Shown here piece after piece: positions 22,003 to 33,968 of a stretch of DNA of 60,957 bases (within the stretch, counting starts at the first letter, position 1; every line of letters starts with the position of its first letter). Source of the stretch: Gryganskiella cystojenkinii (taxonomy: Eukaryota > Mortierellomycota > Mortierellomycetes > Mortierellales > Mortierellaceae). The DNA is taken from NCBI GenBank assembly GCA_015852425.1, contig JAAAIG010000014.1, forward strand, positions 764-61,720. Direction: 5' to 3'. Position numbers and translations under genes: made by a program. A model generated the notes under the pieces. That model searched no databases. It saw only the letters and a list, made by a program, of their open reading frames with translations, and was not told where the DNA came from.

Positions 22003-24990
22003 TCAGTGAACACATGTCCGGACAGCGCGCTCCAACACGTTCTGTGCACGGTGGCGCAACGCGTCCGCTTCACATTTAACAGTAAAGTCAACGCAGTCGA
22101 TTGTGGCCTCTACACCATCCATGGTCAACTGCATGGTCCTCGTCTTGTCGTTCTGGGTCACGTTCTCGGATCCGAATTGACTGGCAAAGAACATGACCAA
22201 GTCCTGGAACTCGTCCTCCGGTTGTCTCTCCACCAAAGAAATGCCTTCTGAGGATGATGCTGATGATGATGACGATCCGTGGTTATGGGGTGTTCCATGA
22301 GAGTGTGAATGAGTGTGATCCGACTTTGTGAGCTTGACAGACGCTGGGCTGGATTCAATGTTAAGAATGACGGCCAAAACAGAGTCTGCCACCATATCGT
22401 TCACAGAGTTGCCTGTCCATTCCAGAATAACATTGTTCGGGCCATGATCTCTCACATCGACCGTGTCAAAGATCTATCAATCAAGAAAAAGCCCACAAGT
22501 CAGCCTTCTCGTATCTGTATAAATGAACATCTCGCATACCCCTAGACACTGCCAACATCCCGTGCACAGCCAAGCTTACCCTAACGGTCTCCTTCTCGGT
22601 TTTGACATCGCGCTCAAGCTCCTGAATCTTGCCAAACATCTGCTTCAGATGATACTTCAAAAGACTGAACGAGGCATGGTAAGGGACAACCTGTCTCTGC
22701 ACCACCGATGTCGTCTGAAGTCCCGCAAACTCTTCCAAATCGTTTGTGTCCATGATCGTGTACTGGAAGTCCTTGACGACGAGAACACCAGAGACCAGTT
22801 TGTCCTTTTCAGGGAATGTGGCTGCCATTTGTCCGATGGTCTAAAGAAAGGTAAAAAGGCGTGCATCATTAGATCATGGTACTATGAGAATAATAATATA
22901 TCTTGCATATTCGATCACAGTTTGACAGAGATGATTAATTACCTTGGCCAATTTCTCTCCTCGGAAATACAACTTGACAGTCTCCGTATTCCTTGGCGTA
23001 AAGATGTGAATCTCTTCGTCTCGCTCAGAGTACTTGCTCATCAGCGCACTCTTTAATCTTCCCATGGCGTTTGTTTCTCCGTGAACCAGGATCTAAGATG
23101 TAAAGAAAAGTAATCGACGATCAGTATTTCGTCCATTTATCCGCTCCTTTTATGTTAGTTTTGAGCCCCATTATTCCTCACCAAATAAGGAGCCTTGACT
23201 TCGTCGATAAAGGCACTGTTCTGGGTGTAATCGACATGAGCCGAGAACGAGATATAATCAACCGACATGCGCAACTTCAGTCTCGATCCGTTCATGGTCT
23301 GGATCTCCTCGGGTTCATTCATGACATCCTTGGCCAACGTGTTTTCAACACAGTATCCCGTGATCAACAATCCGTTCTTCTTGTCTGTGCACCAACGTTC
23401 AAACAACTCGCGGGAGAGACCGTTCTGGAGCATTCCTGGACTGGCCATCATCACACAGGGTCCCGTGTCGTCAAACATATCCATGTTCTTGAGATGTGAG
23501 ATGTGTTTGAAGACGAACGGGTTCGAGACTGCAAACTGTTTACGGATCTTGGCGTTCATCATGTTGATGTAGGTCTGGTATACAGTCATGCACTTCTTGG
23601 CCAGCGAGGACGCATAATAGACTGGGATGGATTCCAGTTCCGGATGCGCAGCCCAGTACTCGTCCAACATCAACAACAGCTCCTGAGCCTGACCCAACGC
23701 AAAGACGGGCAAGAGACAACGACCTCCTCGTTGAACAATATCATGGACTGTGCTCGTGAATCGACGTTCGCGATCGATACGGGGTTCGTGACTCTGGACA
23801 CCGTAAGTTGACTCACAAATCAAGACGTCAGTTTGTACATTGGCGGGCTTCTCTGCAGCCATCAAATGGCGATCTTCCTCACGTGAGTAGTCGCCAGTGT
23901 ACAGGATCTAGTATCGAAAAAAGAATAGTTAGGTATTTTTCTCCGCAGGGTCCAGTCGGATACAAACCGAGAGTATTGCTCAGGGTCTCGGTCTACCTTG
24001 ATACCGGCGATCTCAATCAAGAACATGGCGGCTCCAAGGACATGTCCCGCATTATATCCTGTAAACTTGATTCCGTCCACGTTCATTTCTTGATGATAAT
24101 CCACAGTCTCGATCTTTTCGTAACAAGCAGCCAGCTGCGTCTCGTCATAAAGCATTTCATTTGCTCCCACGTTACTATTAGGGAATGAAGGCGTGGATTA
24201 AAAACGTGAGATTTTCTTATAGTCACAATCACTCTCTCGATCCACATTCACGTCAAAGCCGATCCTATTCAGTCACCATACCTGACTTTGACATAGTCCG
24301 ATAACAACCACTTGAAAATGGCCTTTGTAGGATGTGTCATGAAAACTCGGCCCTTGAATGAGGTCTACAATAAGGAAAGAGAAAAAGAAATATTGAAAAT
24401 TGTCAGAATTGGACGAGACATTTCTAGACCAAGGGCACAAGCAGCAGCGGTCTGTACCCTTTCTGTGAAATATGGTAGTCCAGCAGCATGGTCCAAATGA
24501 AAACTATAGCAATAGAGAAAGATGATGTGATTAGGGGCGGTTTGTTTTTTGTTGCGTAAAGAGAGTCTTTCGACTTGGATCTAAAAACTTGGGAAAGACT
24601 TACTGTGTAATGAGGAGTACGTCGATTGTGGAAGGATCGACCTCGTCAAAGAAGGGAAGTCCAGAGATACCGCTTTGACCCGGGTGGATACCACAGTCCA
24701 ACTAATAGTTCATTATTGTCAGAGAACATAAAGAGAGAGAGAAAAGAAAGAGAGAGAGAAATAGACAAGACGAATGGTCAGGGTCACGGAGGTTCATTTT
24801 GAATAGAAAATAGCAACACTTTATTCAAGTATCCAAGGATCATAGAGTATAGATATACCAAAACCGTCTTGTTCTTGTACTTGAGAACGTGGCAGGACCG
24901 TCCAACCTCACTTCCGGCACCGAGGGGAGTGACCTCCATGAGATCGTTCTTGTCGCCGATGGGCAGCTCAGCCTTCCGCTTGTAGGACAT
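22003..24990 (-). CDS. YSH1: Pre-mRNA 3'-end endonuclease CPSF73/Ysh1
   Basis: Zinc-dependent nuclease that cuts pre-mRNA before polyadenylation. Nine minus-strand exons (24990-24859, 24701-24604, 24503-24458, 24364-24282, 24174-23997, 23907-23182, 23092-22943, 22840-22580, 22473-22003) give 714 residues with all phases closing. Metallo-beta-lactamase motifs are present: [13 protein letters not shown] (split by an intron after CA of the first His codon), [10 protein letters not shown] and YTGDYS. The beta-CASP half has STYGVQSHE, the [12 protein letters not shown] helix, [11 protein letters not shown] and the SAHVD motif. The C-terminal domain carries a His-rich insert ([14 protein letters not shown]) followed by serines. 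It is divergent from PRP28 across 327 bp. Confidence 0.97.
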
Positions 24991-25317
24991 TGTGTTGGTG
25001 TGTTGGTGTGTCGGAATGTGTCCTGATAAAATTGTGTTGTCCCTCGTTCCTAGTTCTTGAAGTGAGTTTGTCAGGTTGCTGCTGAGGCGATCCTGTATCT
25101 GAGTAGGACTGAGAGATGTGAAGAGAGAAAAGGAGAGAGAATGAGCGAGCAAAGTAAAGAAATGGAGCGCGAATCCCTTTTTTAATTCACATTTCGCAGT
25201 TGGGTGGCTTAGCCCTTTTTGTTCCTCCATGACACCTTTATGCGATCTACTGCGACCACAAGACCTTATTCAATTTCCATTCCATTCCTACCACCATCAC
25301 CTCCATCAACCCATCAA
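24991..25317. promoter_or_regulatory. Divergent promoter region YSH1 / PRP28
   Basis: 327 bp shared by two mRNA-processing genes transcribed apart. It contains direct repeats of the TGTTGGTG type near 24992-25010 and a CACCATCACC-type leader before PRP28. No other gene was seen. Confidence 0.45.
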
Positions 25318-28300
25318 ATGTCAGGCAGACAGAACGACTACAGACGCGGAGCTGGAGGGAGTTACAGAGATAGGAGCAAGAGCAGAAGTCCTGACCGGAA
25401 TCGTCCCCCAAGAGATAGAGATGCTGACCGGTACATGAACAGGAGCAACGGCGGTGGTCGAGACTACCGTGACAGTCGAGACGGTCGTGATAACCGTGAC
25501 AACCGTGATAACCGTGATACCAGAGACAGCAGAGACGGAAGAGACTACCGCGATAATCGGGATTCAAGAGATGGAAGAGACTCTTACAGAGACCCCTCGT
25601 CCCGGTACCCTCGAGACGCCAACAGAGCCACGGATCGATCACATTTGTCATCACAGCCGGACAACTCACAGGGTTCAGCCATGGATGTCGATTCGAGTCC
25701 TGCACCCACAGCAAGAAAAGTCCCCATCTCACTCGAGGAGCTCATCAAGCAAAAAGAACAAGAAAAACTGGCTCTCGAAAAGGTAGAACTTTTCACCTTT
25801 TCCCTTTTCTTTGTTGGATGGAGGTATTATCTTTCACTGGGCCATACTTGCCTTTTTTTTTCTAACATCTGTGCCCACTTCTCTATAACTTTGGATAGCC
25901 CAAATTCTTGACCAAAGAGCAAAGAGCAGAGATTGCATTGGAGAAACGTGCAAAGGAAGTTGAGGCTCAGAGGAAACTTCAGGAACAAGAACGACATCAG
26001 CGTGCCGAGTTTGATGCCAAGGCGAGAACAGAGGTCCATGACAACAACCGATACGGTTACGACAGTCGCATCAATGCCCGTGATCGTAACGACCGTGCTA
26101 GGGCTGCTGGAAGGGCTAACGGTGATTCAAGGGAGGAATCCAAGGCAGCTTCGGGCATTGTTCTCGCAGATAAAGAGATTGAGCTGGTCAAGGTGAGCAT
26201 GAATCTCGAGATCAAGAGCTTTGACCTTCGACTTCTTAAAATATATGAATCCAAGGAGATTAGAGCTAATCGTTGTATTATTTCTCCATCTTTTAAATAG
26301 AAACGTTACATGGGACTCGAGGACAAGGAGCGTAAAGTCCGCAAGCGCAATGACAAGAAATTTGTCTTTGACTGGAATGCAGACGATGATACCTCCCGTG
26401 ATCTGAACCCTATTTATACTCATCGCCACAGTGCTCAACTGTTTGGTCGTGGTCACTTTGCCGGTATCGAACTCAAGGACAATAAGGGCCGTGATCAGTT
26501 CTACGACAAGTTGCTTTCGACCCGTCGAACGGACGCTGAACTTGCTCGTGCTGGGTATGTTTTCACTTTTTTTTTTCTAATACTATACCTGTTTTTGATT
26601 TCTGCGGTTTGAGAGCTGATTTCTAACCTTTTTCTATCATGTACGTTTTTTCATGATAGCGAACTGGGAGACATGGCTGCACAAAAGGAACGCAAGATCA
26701 ACTATGCGGATCGTCACTGGACAGAGAAGCCATTGGATCAGATGCGGGAGCGTGATTGGCGTATCTTCAAAGAGGACTTTAACATTGCATGCAAAGGTAC
26801 TACAACACACGAGACCAGCCATCGCCTTGTATCACGCAATGTCATCATTTTTTTGTAACCGAGAAAAGTGACACTAAGCAAACTGAGTTTATCTCCTTCT
26901 TTTTACAACTTAGGTGGAAGTATTCCCAATCCTATTCGTCGCTGGAGCGAGTCTGGACTTGACCCCAAGGTCCTCGCAGTTATCGAGAAGGTCGGATACA
27001 AGGAGCCGACGCCTATTCAGAGACAGGCCATTCCTATTGGTCTTCAGAACCGTGATATTATCGGTATTGCCGAGACTGGTTCTGGTAAGACAGCTTCGTT
27101 CTTGATCCCTATGCTCCAGTTTATTTCCGAATTGCCAAAGTTGGACGAGCACAACATGGTCCATGGTCCCTATGCCTTGATCATGGCCCCTACTCGTGAA
27201 TTGGCGCAGCAGATTGAACAAGAGACCCTCAAGTTTGCGGTCCCGTTGGGCTACAACTGTGTCTCGATTGTGGGAGGTCACGCTGTTGAGGAGCAGGCTT
27301 ACAACATGAGAAACGGAGCTGAGATCATCATTGCGACCCCTGGTCGTCTCAAGGATTGTCTGGACAGACGCATTTTGGTCTTGAACCAGTGTACGTACGT
27401 GGTCATGGATGAGGCCGATAGGATGATCGATATGGGCTTTGAAGCCGACGTAAACTTTATTCTGGATGCTCTCCCCGTCTCGAACTTGAAGCCCGATACT
27501 GACGAAGCCGAGGATGCGTCCAAGATGACGATGGCGATTGATGAGGAATCGGGTCAAAAGTACCGCCAGACGACCATGTTCTCCGCTACCATGCCCGCGG
27601 CTGTGGAGCGTCTTGCCAAGCGTTACCTGAGGCGACCTGCGGTGGTTACTATCGGTACTGCCGGTCAGGCTGTCGAAACTGTCGAGCAACGCGTCGAGAT
27701 GATCACGGACGAGAACAAGAAGAAGTATACATACATTTACATTTTTTTGCTGTTTGTAAACTCCCTTGGTTTTTTCATTATGATGAGAAAGTTCTAGACA
27801 CTGACGCCGCCCTTTTCTTTCTTCTTCACCACTAGGAACCGCATGATGGAGCTGTTGAAGGGATCGTTCGCTCCTCCAATTATTGTCTTTGTGAACCAAA
27901 AGAAGAGCTGCGATATGCTGGCCAAGATGATCAACAGTTCAGGCATGAAGGCGACGACGTTGCACGGAGGCAAATCGCAGGAGCAGCGTGAGTTGGCGCT
28001 GTCACAGCTCAAGAGCGGGAAGAGTGATGTGCTCGTGGCAACTGATGTGGCTGGTCGTGGTATCGATGTCCAGAACGTGTCGTTGGTCATCAACTTTGAC
28101 ATGGCCAAGAACATTGAAGATTACACCCATCGTATCGGTCGTACAGGTCGTGCTGGAAGATCGGGTGTGGCGGTGACTTTCTTGTCAAATTATGATACGG
28201 ATGTCATGTATGATCTCAAGCAAATGTTGACCCGATCGACCTTGGCGACAGTCCCTGCTGAACTCAGGAACCATGAGGCTGCAATGACCAAGGGTGGTAT

Positions 28301-28334
28301 TGGTGGCCGTCGCCGCCCTAATGATGAGTTCTAA
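25318..28334 (+). CDS. PRP28: DEAD-box RNA helicase Prp28 (DDX23)
   Basis: Spliceosomal ATPase that swaps U1 for U6 at the 5' splice site. Six exons (25318-25782, 25899-26192, 26301-26554, 26660-26796, 26914-27724, 27836-28334) give 819 residues. The N-terminus holds an RS/RD-type tract with repeated Arg-Asp-Asn/Ser/Gly units (about residues 40-95). The family-specific linker includes [25 protein letters not shown]. The helicase core has [10 protein letters not shown], the Q motif [17 protein letters not shown] (about residue 437), [16 protein letters not shown] (about residue 547), SATMP, and in RecA-2 [10 protein letters not shown] and [11 protein letters not shown]. Length and domain order match DDX23. 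It converges on ERJ5 with a 216-bp gap. Confidence 0.97.
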
Positions 28335-28550
28335 AAAATGTTGATATACTTTTTTTTATGAATATCAGATAAGAGATAGAAAAAACAAAGCAAAAAAAAA
28401 AAAAGATAAAAAACAGAAAACAAGGTCGAGCGGCTGTGCTTCCAACATTCTGGAACAATCAGGCGATGAGATGTGAAAGAATATATATTGATCGGTTCTA
28501 TGTAAAGGTATGATGAATACATAATGGTCATAGGTACGGGACTAGGCGTT

Positions 28551-29845
28551 CTATCCACGACGACCTCCCTTGAGCGAGGCCTGACCGGGGGCCTTCATGC
28601 GACGACGTCTTCTGGCAGCAGCCAATTCTTCCTCCTTGGCACGCTGAGCCAACATATCTTCATCATCCTGAGAAGAGTAAGCGACCTCATCGTCACTGAC
28701 ATCGGGTGATTGTTTCTGAGCAGCAGCAGCGGCAGCACGCTTGGCAGCCCTCTTCTTGGCCAACTCGGCTTTGCGAAGCTTGCGTTTAGCATCGGCCTCG
28801 GCCTCCTCATCCTTGGGACGAATGCTCTCAAAGATGTCCAAGGCAAAGACCTTGTCCTGAACGCTCTTGGGGCAGACCTTCAGTCCAGCCTTGACAATCC
28901 AGAAGGGCAAGCGGGCAATGACGACATCCTTGACCTTGGGTGCATGAATGTTATCCAGCGTCAACTCGATCTCCTCGCCATACTGGTTCACAGCGTACAT
29001 GGGACCTTCCTCCAAGGGAGTGACGGCCTCGGGCGTGGCACCTGCACGACGCTGACGACCCGTAATAGGACCCTCAAGAATCTTTTGGTGTTTCTCTCTC
29101 AAGAGCTCCTTGTACTGATCAATCATGCCGGTCATGCGCTTTCTCTCCTGAATATAGGCGACGTAACGGGCCAGGTATTGGAAACCAGAGACAAGAAGAA
29201 CCAAGAAGACGACCACGGCCTTGAAACCGGGACGATGACGTCTGTAAAGGTACGCGGACCCACGCCAGCGGGGGACACCGTTCTTGAGAAAGAAGTTGTA
29301 ACGTTCACGTTTGGCGTCGTCTCTGAGGATGGTGATGATGCTGGACAGACGGGCGTATTTCTCCTGAGCCTTGGGTCCCTTGTTCTTGTCGGGGCTAATT
29401 GGGGGAAAAGAGGAGACGGAAAGGGTATGGTTAAGGTTAAGAGACGTGCTGTGAAGATTTGGTGTTGTTTCGACTTCTATAGCAGTCATTTTGAAAAAAA
29501 AGGTCGTGTGAGGTGTTAATCGCCCTTACTGAAGAGTACGCGACATCTTGCGGAAGGCCTTCTCGATCTCGGACTTCTTTGTCTTTTGTGTCACGCCCAT
29601 CCAAGAATAAAAGTTGACTTCGGATCCCTCGGCAGCCTCGAGGGCATCGACGAGATCAAAGATCTCAAAGTCACCTAATGTCGACAAGAGATGTAACAAT
29701 AGGACGGTTTTGCCAGTTAGTGCGACTGAATAAAGGAGAGCAACAAACAGAAAGAAGTTTCAAAGTTACCTTCTTCCCAGGCAGCGACCTGACGAGCAAG
29801 CGCCAGCATGGCCAGGATCATCAACAGGGCCAGGTTCCAGCGCAT
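28551..29845 (-). CDS. ERJ5: ER membrane J-domain co-chaperone Erj5-like
   Basis: Three minus-strand exons (29845-29770, 29674-29530, 29394-28551) give 354 residues. A signal peptide (about residues 1-22, MRWNLALLMILAMLALA) is followed by WEEGDFEIFDLVDALEAAEG and a J domain whose catalytic HPD (residues 74-76) is rebuilt across the second intron. A membrane segment follows (AVVVFLVLLVSGFQYLA), then a long basic/acidic cytosolic tail with Ala/Lys repeats ending GGRRG. This order matches fungal Erj5 and animal DNAJC1, which stimulate BiP/Kar2 from the ER membrane. A start inside intron 2 (29489) would lose the J domain and was not used. Confidence 0.9.
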
Positions 29846-30253
29846 GGTTGATGGTTGTTAATTGAATGGGAAAGGCGGGGAGTTGTGGAGATGAGAAGAG
29901 AAAGGAAAGGAGATGATGGGATCAGGACTCCTATATTTGAGTTTGGCGCTCAGACACCATTTCTTCCCCTGGAAACCAGACAATCAGACGCGAGTCTGAA
30001 AATTGCGACTGATGATGCCGAACCCCTTAACGAGACCTTCCACGTGATGATCTGAGAATATTTTTTGGTGATCCTCTGCCTATCATTTTTTATTCCTTGA
30101 CTTTTCCCTGTCTCTGTCTCTCGCTCCCTTTCCCCCTCTCGCTCTCGCTCGCTCTCTCTTTTTACTCTCCTTACGCCTTGCTGGATCACTTTTCAACCTT
30201 CTTTCATAATCATTCAACACTCCTAATAAAAAAAATCACATATCCTCCTCCTT
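29846..30253. promoter_or_regulatory. Divergent promoter region ERJ5 / cystinosin-like
   Basis: 408 bp. The half next to the plus-strand gene is a strong CT-rich tract (about 30107-30170, TCTC/CGCTC repeats), and a CACGTGATGATC site sits at about 30041. No gene is supported. Confidence 0.45.
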
Positions 30254-31788
30254 ATGGATCAAATACACTCACCCTCACAGGGTATCGGTCCTGCTGTCTC
30301 TCATCTGCTTGGTTGGGCTTACTTTCTCGCCTGGTCTGCATCTTTCTACCCGCAAGCGATCCTCAACTGGCGTCGAAAGAGCGTCCAGGGATTGTCCATG
30401 GACTTTATCCACCTGAACGTCCTCGGATTTCTTTGCTACACAGTATGAACCAAGTAACATCCTCTTCTCACATTACCTCGCCCCTCCCTCGATCGTCCTC
30501 GAACTCTCCCTCTTACTTCAGTCGTTGTTCATTGGTGCATGGTGGATGAAAGACAGCTTCGCATACTAATGATTTCGCCCCTTTTCTATTTTCCTCTTCA
30601 TTTCTTCTCGGAATCATAAAGATCTTTAACCTGGCATTCTTCTTCAGCTCCGAGGTCCAAGAGGAATACAAACGCCGAAACGATGGTCAAGAGAACTTGG
30701 TCCGCGCAAATGACATCTTTTTCGCCGTCCATGCTCTCATCCTTTCAACTCTGACCTTTGTCCAGACGTTGATTTATAAGGTACAACGCTGCTGCAGTAG
30801 GGAAAGAACAGAGTGTGTGACATTAGGACCAGCGTTTGGGAGCAGGAAAAGGGGGCCAACCCTGCGCCCTCACTCTCCAAAAGCATGGGAAGCACGCCAT
30901 CTTGGCCTAGTGTTGACCCATAAGTGACCCATCAGTGACAATTTCGTGATGGTTTTTTCATCGTGAGGTTACACACAAAACGCACACAAAACGCACACAA
31001 AACGCACACAAAACGCACACAAAACGCACGCGAAACGCGGACTGTATTGATTTTATTTTTGTCAGGAGGCCACAAATGTCATTCTTTTCCCACAAAACTC
31101 ACCACCCAAAAACCTTTTTTTGCCCTCCATTTTTTGGCGTCTTTTGTTTGGTTGCTGGTCCGTTTTGCATCAGCGTGATGCAGATCAGAAGACCTCGGTG
31201 TTTGCAAAGAGCTTCATCGTCTCCTCGACGGTTTGCTCCTTTACTCTGGTCGGTCTTGTCCTCTTTGGGTCTTCCTCTCCCTCTCTCTTGACCGACAAGA
31301 GCCCACGCGAATGGATCGATGTCCTTTACTATATCAGCTACATCAAACTCGTCATCAGCTTTATCAAATACTGCCCCCAGGTCTATTTGAACTTCAAGGC
31401 CCAGTCCACAGTCGGTTGGAGCATCCATAATATCCTCTTAGATTTCACAGGCGGTGCCCTCAGCATTGCACAGTTGATCCTCGACAGTGCCCTTTCCGGA
31501 GATTGGTCGGGCATCTCGGGCGATCCCGTCAAGTTTGGCCTCGGGTTCCTGAGTATCGCGTTCGATTTGGTATTTATGACGCAACATTATATCCTGTACA
31601 GCAATCGGACGGATTTCTATGCGCCACTGTCCATGACCGATAACGATACCAATATTGATCAGAACAGCGGCAGTGAGCATCAGGGATTGTTGGCACCTGC
31701 GCATCAGACGCAATACCAGAGCCTTGCCACCTCAAATCTATCCGATCTCGAGCGAGGAGGCAAGAGCAAGCCTCCATCGTCTGGTTAG
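30254..31788 (+). CDS. Cystinosin-like PQ-loop lysosomal/vacuolar transporter
   Basis: Probably exports cystine from the vacuole with protons, as cystinosin (animals) and Ers1 (yeast) do. Three exons (30254-30442, 30622-30780, 31174-31788) give 320 residues. Several membrane segments are visible, and two PQ-loop motifs: [18 protein letters not shown] in exon 1 and [19 protein letters not shown] in exon 3. [20 protein letters not shown] with its Asp is typical of cystinosin. The C-terminus is cytosolic and polar (about 60 residues). Intron 2 is unusually long for this window (393 bp) and contains a tandem repeat. It converges on the CBS-domain gene (213-bp gap). Confidence 0.92.
30973..31038. 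repeat. 11-bp tandem repeat in cystinosin-like intron 2
   Basis: Six consecutive copies of ACACAAAACGC, five exact and the last with two changes (ACGCGAAACGC). It lies fully inside the intron. Confidence 0.95.
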
Positions 31789-32001
31789 TTGAGGTCCAAA
31801 ACTAGAGTCCATGAAAGACCAGTTTTTATTCTCTCTCCACATTGTACATTACACAATACTCTTTGTTCGACCCGAATAATAAAAAAAAACTTCGGTCCCG
31901 GCTATAAGATCAAAGTCCATGGTTTTTTGCTATTGCTTTGACGAGTATTTGAACGCCAACCTCTCGATATCAATCATAGTTTTGTCTAGAAGTTCCCATT
32001 T

Positions 32002-32298
32002 TCACTCCAAGAACAGCGAAAGAACATCACTGAGAGTGATGCATCCAATCGGCCGATCTTCCTCATCCACAAGCCAAGAGCGATGTCCATGGCTTCGCAC
32101 TAATCCGCTCAAGACCTGGCCCAACGAGAACCGTGTACGGCAACTGAGTGGCCTCTTCAAGTTGCCCTGACCCTGACAGGTCTTCAAGTAGACCAACACA
32201 GGCTTGTTCAAATCCTGAATCCTCCCTGGGTTCAAACCCCTGAGATCCGCTGCCGACATTTCTGCGACCAATGCTCCATTGGAATCTGCAAACAATTG

Positions 32299-32332
<34 letters not shown>

Positions 32333-33580
32333 ATCATACTTAGCTTCATCACCACAAAAGAGTGTCATGCCATGAATTATCAAGTACATACCAACGATGG
32401 CAACACAGCTGGCCTGAGAGGTTGACATGGTTTGAAGCGCTGTCAAGGCCACACAGTTGATCGTGATTGTGGCTGGGGTCTGCTTCAATTGCACAGCCGC
32501 AGCGGAATCGAGATATTCCTGAGCATAACGCAACGCATGACCCGCAGTCTGTTCAGCAGTCGTGTCCAGGACCGATCCGAGCTGATGATTATGTTCCAAC
32601 AGAAACTTGATCACGTCCGTTTGTGAGACCAGTCGTCCGTTGGGTTGTTTTCGTGGCGGTTGTGCTGCCTCATTGTCGTCGTCCTGGTCTACATCATCGG
32701 ATCGTACGGGGGTTTCTTCCAGGACCAGGATTCGATGTACTCTGTGCTTTGTAAACAGTTCGAAGCTATGGGTTTCCATCATGCGTAAATAAAAGAAGTA
32801 TGAAAGGCACTACGTTTAGGTCAGGCTCAACTGTCTCAGAAAAGTCTTGTTGAGGGATTCTCTCCAATTGGTAAAGAAACAAGAAGAAAATAATAACAAT
32901 AGCAATGTCCACGTTTTACTTCTTTCAAACTTACAGCTTTGTCAAGGGTAAACTCGACTGACAAGTCCAAAGTTTCGAGGACGACTTTGTCATACCAACA
33001 AGAATAGCGACAGGCATCGATAAGAACTCTGTGTCTGGTCTCGATCCTGACTCGAACTCAAAGCCTCGTTCCTGCAAGGAAAAAGACACGAGAAACACAA
33101 GGATTAGGTTATGAAATGTCCTGAACCCGACAGCATAGTTCATAGTTTAACGAGGAGAGCGTAAAAACTGTACCGCCATGGACGACAATAAATCATAGGT
33201 ATCAATGATGGCAACGTAGTCCTTAACGTTGTTAAAGTTTCTGTAGACGGGGACCGACAAGATATCTACAAAGAAGATAGATAGATAGATAGAGAGAGAC
33301 GGGCGTCATTATCCTGGCCAAAGAAGAAAAAGAAAGCAGGCCGGTCGTTGGCAGACGGGCTCCTTCGTGGGAAAAGGGTTCCACGAAACCACCGACAGTG
33401 AAAACAGAGTGATTTACCGTTTGATAAGAGAGTCTCAAAAACCTTCTCGACTGTGGCGGTAACATGGATATCGATCAGGGGATGGTCGTGATTCTTTGCC
33501 CGTAAAACGTCCTCGACGGTCTGCGTTGCCAGGAAGGCAGCATGCTGTGATTGTAATTTCGACGTCGTGGTGGAGGCCAT
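32002..33580 (-). CDS. CBS-domain protein, Snf4/AMPK-gamma or plant PV42-like
   Basis: Five minus-strand exons (33580-33418, 33265-33174, 33071-32935, 32765-32392, 32285-32002) give 349 residues. Four CBS-type repeats can be traced: DILSVPVYRNFNNVKDYVAIIDTYDLL; LFELFTKHRVHRILVLEE followed by NGRLVSQTDVIKFLLEH; a third repeat ending in DSNGALVAEMSAADLRG; and SGLVRSHGHRSWLVDEEDRPIGCITLSDVL. Tandem CBS pairs bind adenosine nucleotides. The SAADLRG motif recalls plant PV42/KING1-type proteins more than classical Snf4, so it may be a kinase regulatory subunit or a separate nucleotide sensor. Exon 4 start is chosen because it restores the second CBS motif. An AG dinucleotide repeat (32306-32332) lies in intron 4. 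Confidence 0.75.
32306..32332. repeat. AG dinucleotide microsatellite
   Basis: About 13 AG units after an A run, in the last intron of the CBS-domain gene. A GATA/GA repeat (33275-33298) occurs in its first intron. Confidence 0.95.
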
Positions 33581-33968
33581 TTGTAAACTGAATGTTTTTC
33601 GTATTTGTTGTGGTAAAGAGGAGAGAATGCGGACAAACAATATAGTTGCCGAAAATAAAAAACAAAGAAGAGACGGAAGTGAATGAATGAAGAGGAGAAT
33701 GAAAGAAAAGGAGCGAAAAACAAAAGGAATGCGAACTCCGTGGGACATTTTTTTTGAAAAGGGCGTTCCTCCTTCCTCTTCTGTGCTTCCAACACACGCA
33801 AAGATATGAGCAGTAACAAAAAAAAAATCAATGCCGTCATGGACAGCGCACGTTCTCTCAAATCGCGCCACCAATCGAATATCTTGTCTGTATCGCCATG
33901 ATCACCGCAAATACTCCAATACTATTTTAAAAAATGCATGATGATTGCAATTGAGAGTCGTTTTCTCT
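33581..33968. promoter_or_regulatory. Promoter region of the CBS-domain gene
   Basis: 388 bp between the SPC25 stop and the CBS-gene start, both on the minus strand. On the minus strand it reads as CTTT/TTTC-rich leader sequence. No gene is supported. Confidence 0.4.

Noticed and set aside
26910..27899. Open frame of 329 codons on the minus strand
   Set aside because: Antisense to the PRP28 helicase core, no domain; the plus-strand DEAD-box motifs are unambiguous.
28551..29489. ERJ5 start at 29489
   Set aside because: This ATG lies in an intron and would remove the signal peptide and J domain; the spliced model restores HPD.
28710..29519. Open frame of 269 codons on the plus strand
   Set aside because: Antisense to ERJ5; crosses its intron and has no domain.
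30973..31038. Regular repeat array that could suggest CRISPR
   Set aside because: Units are contiguous without spacers and the genome is eukaryotic; it is a simple tandem repeat in an intron.
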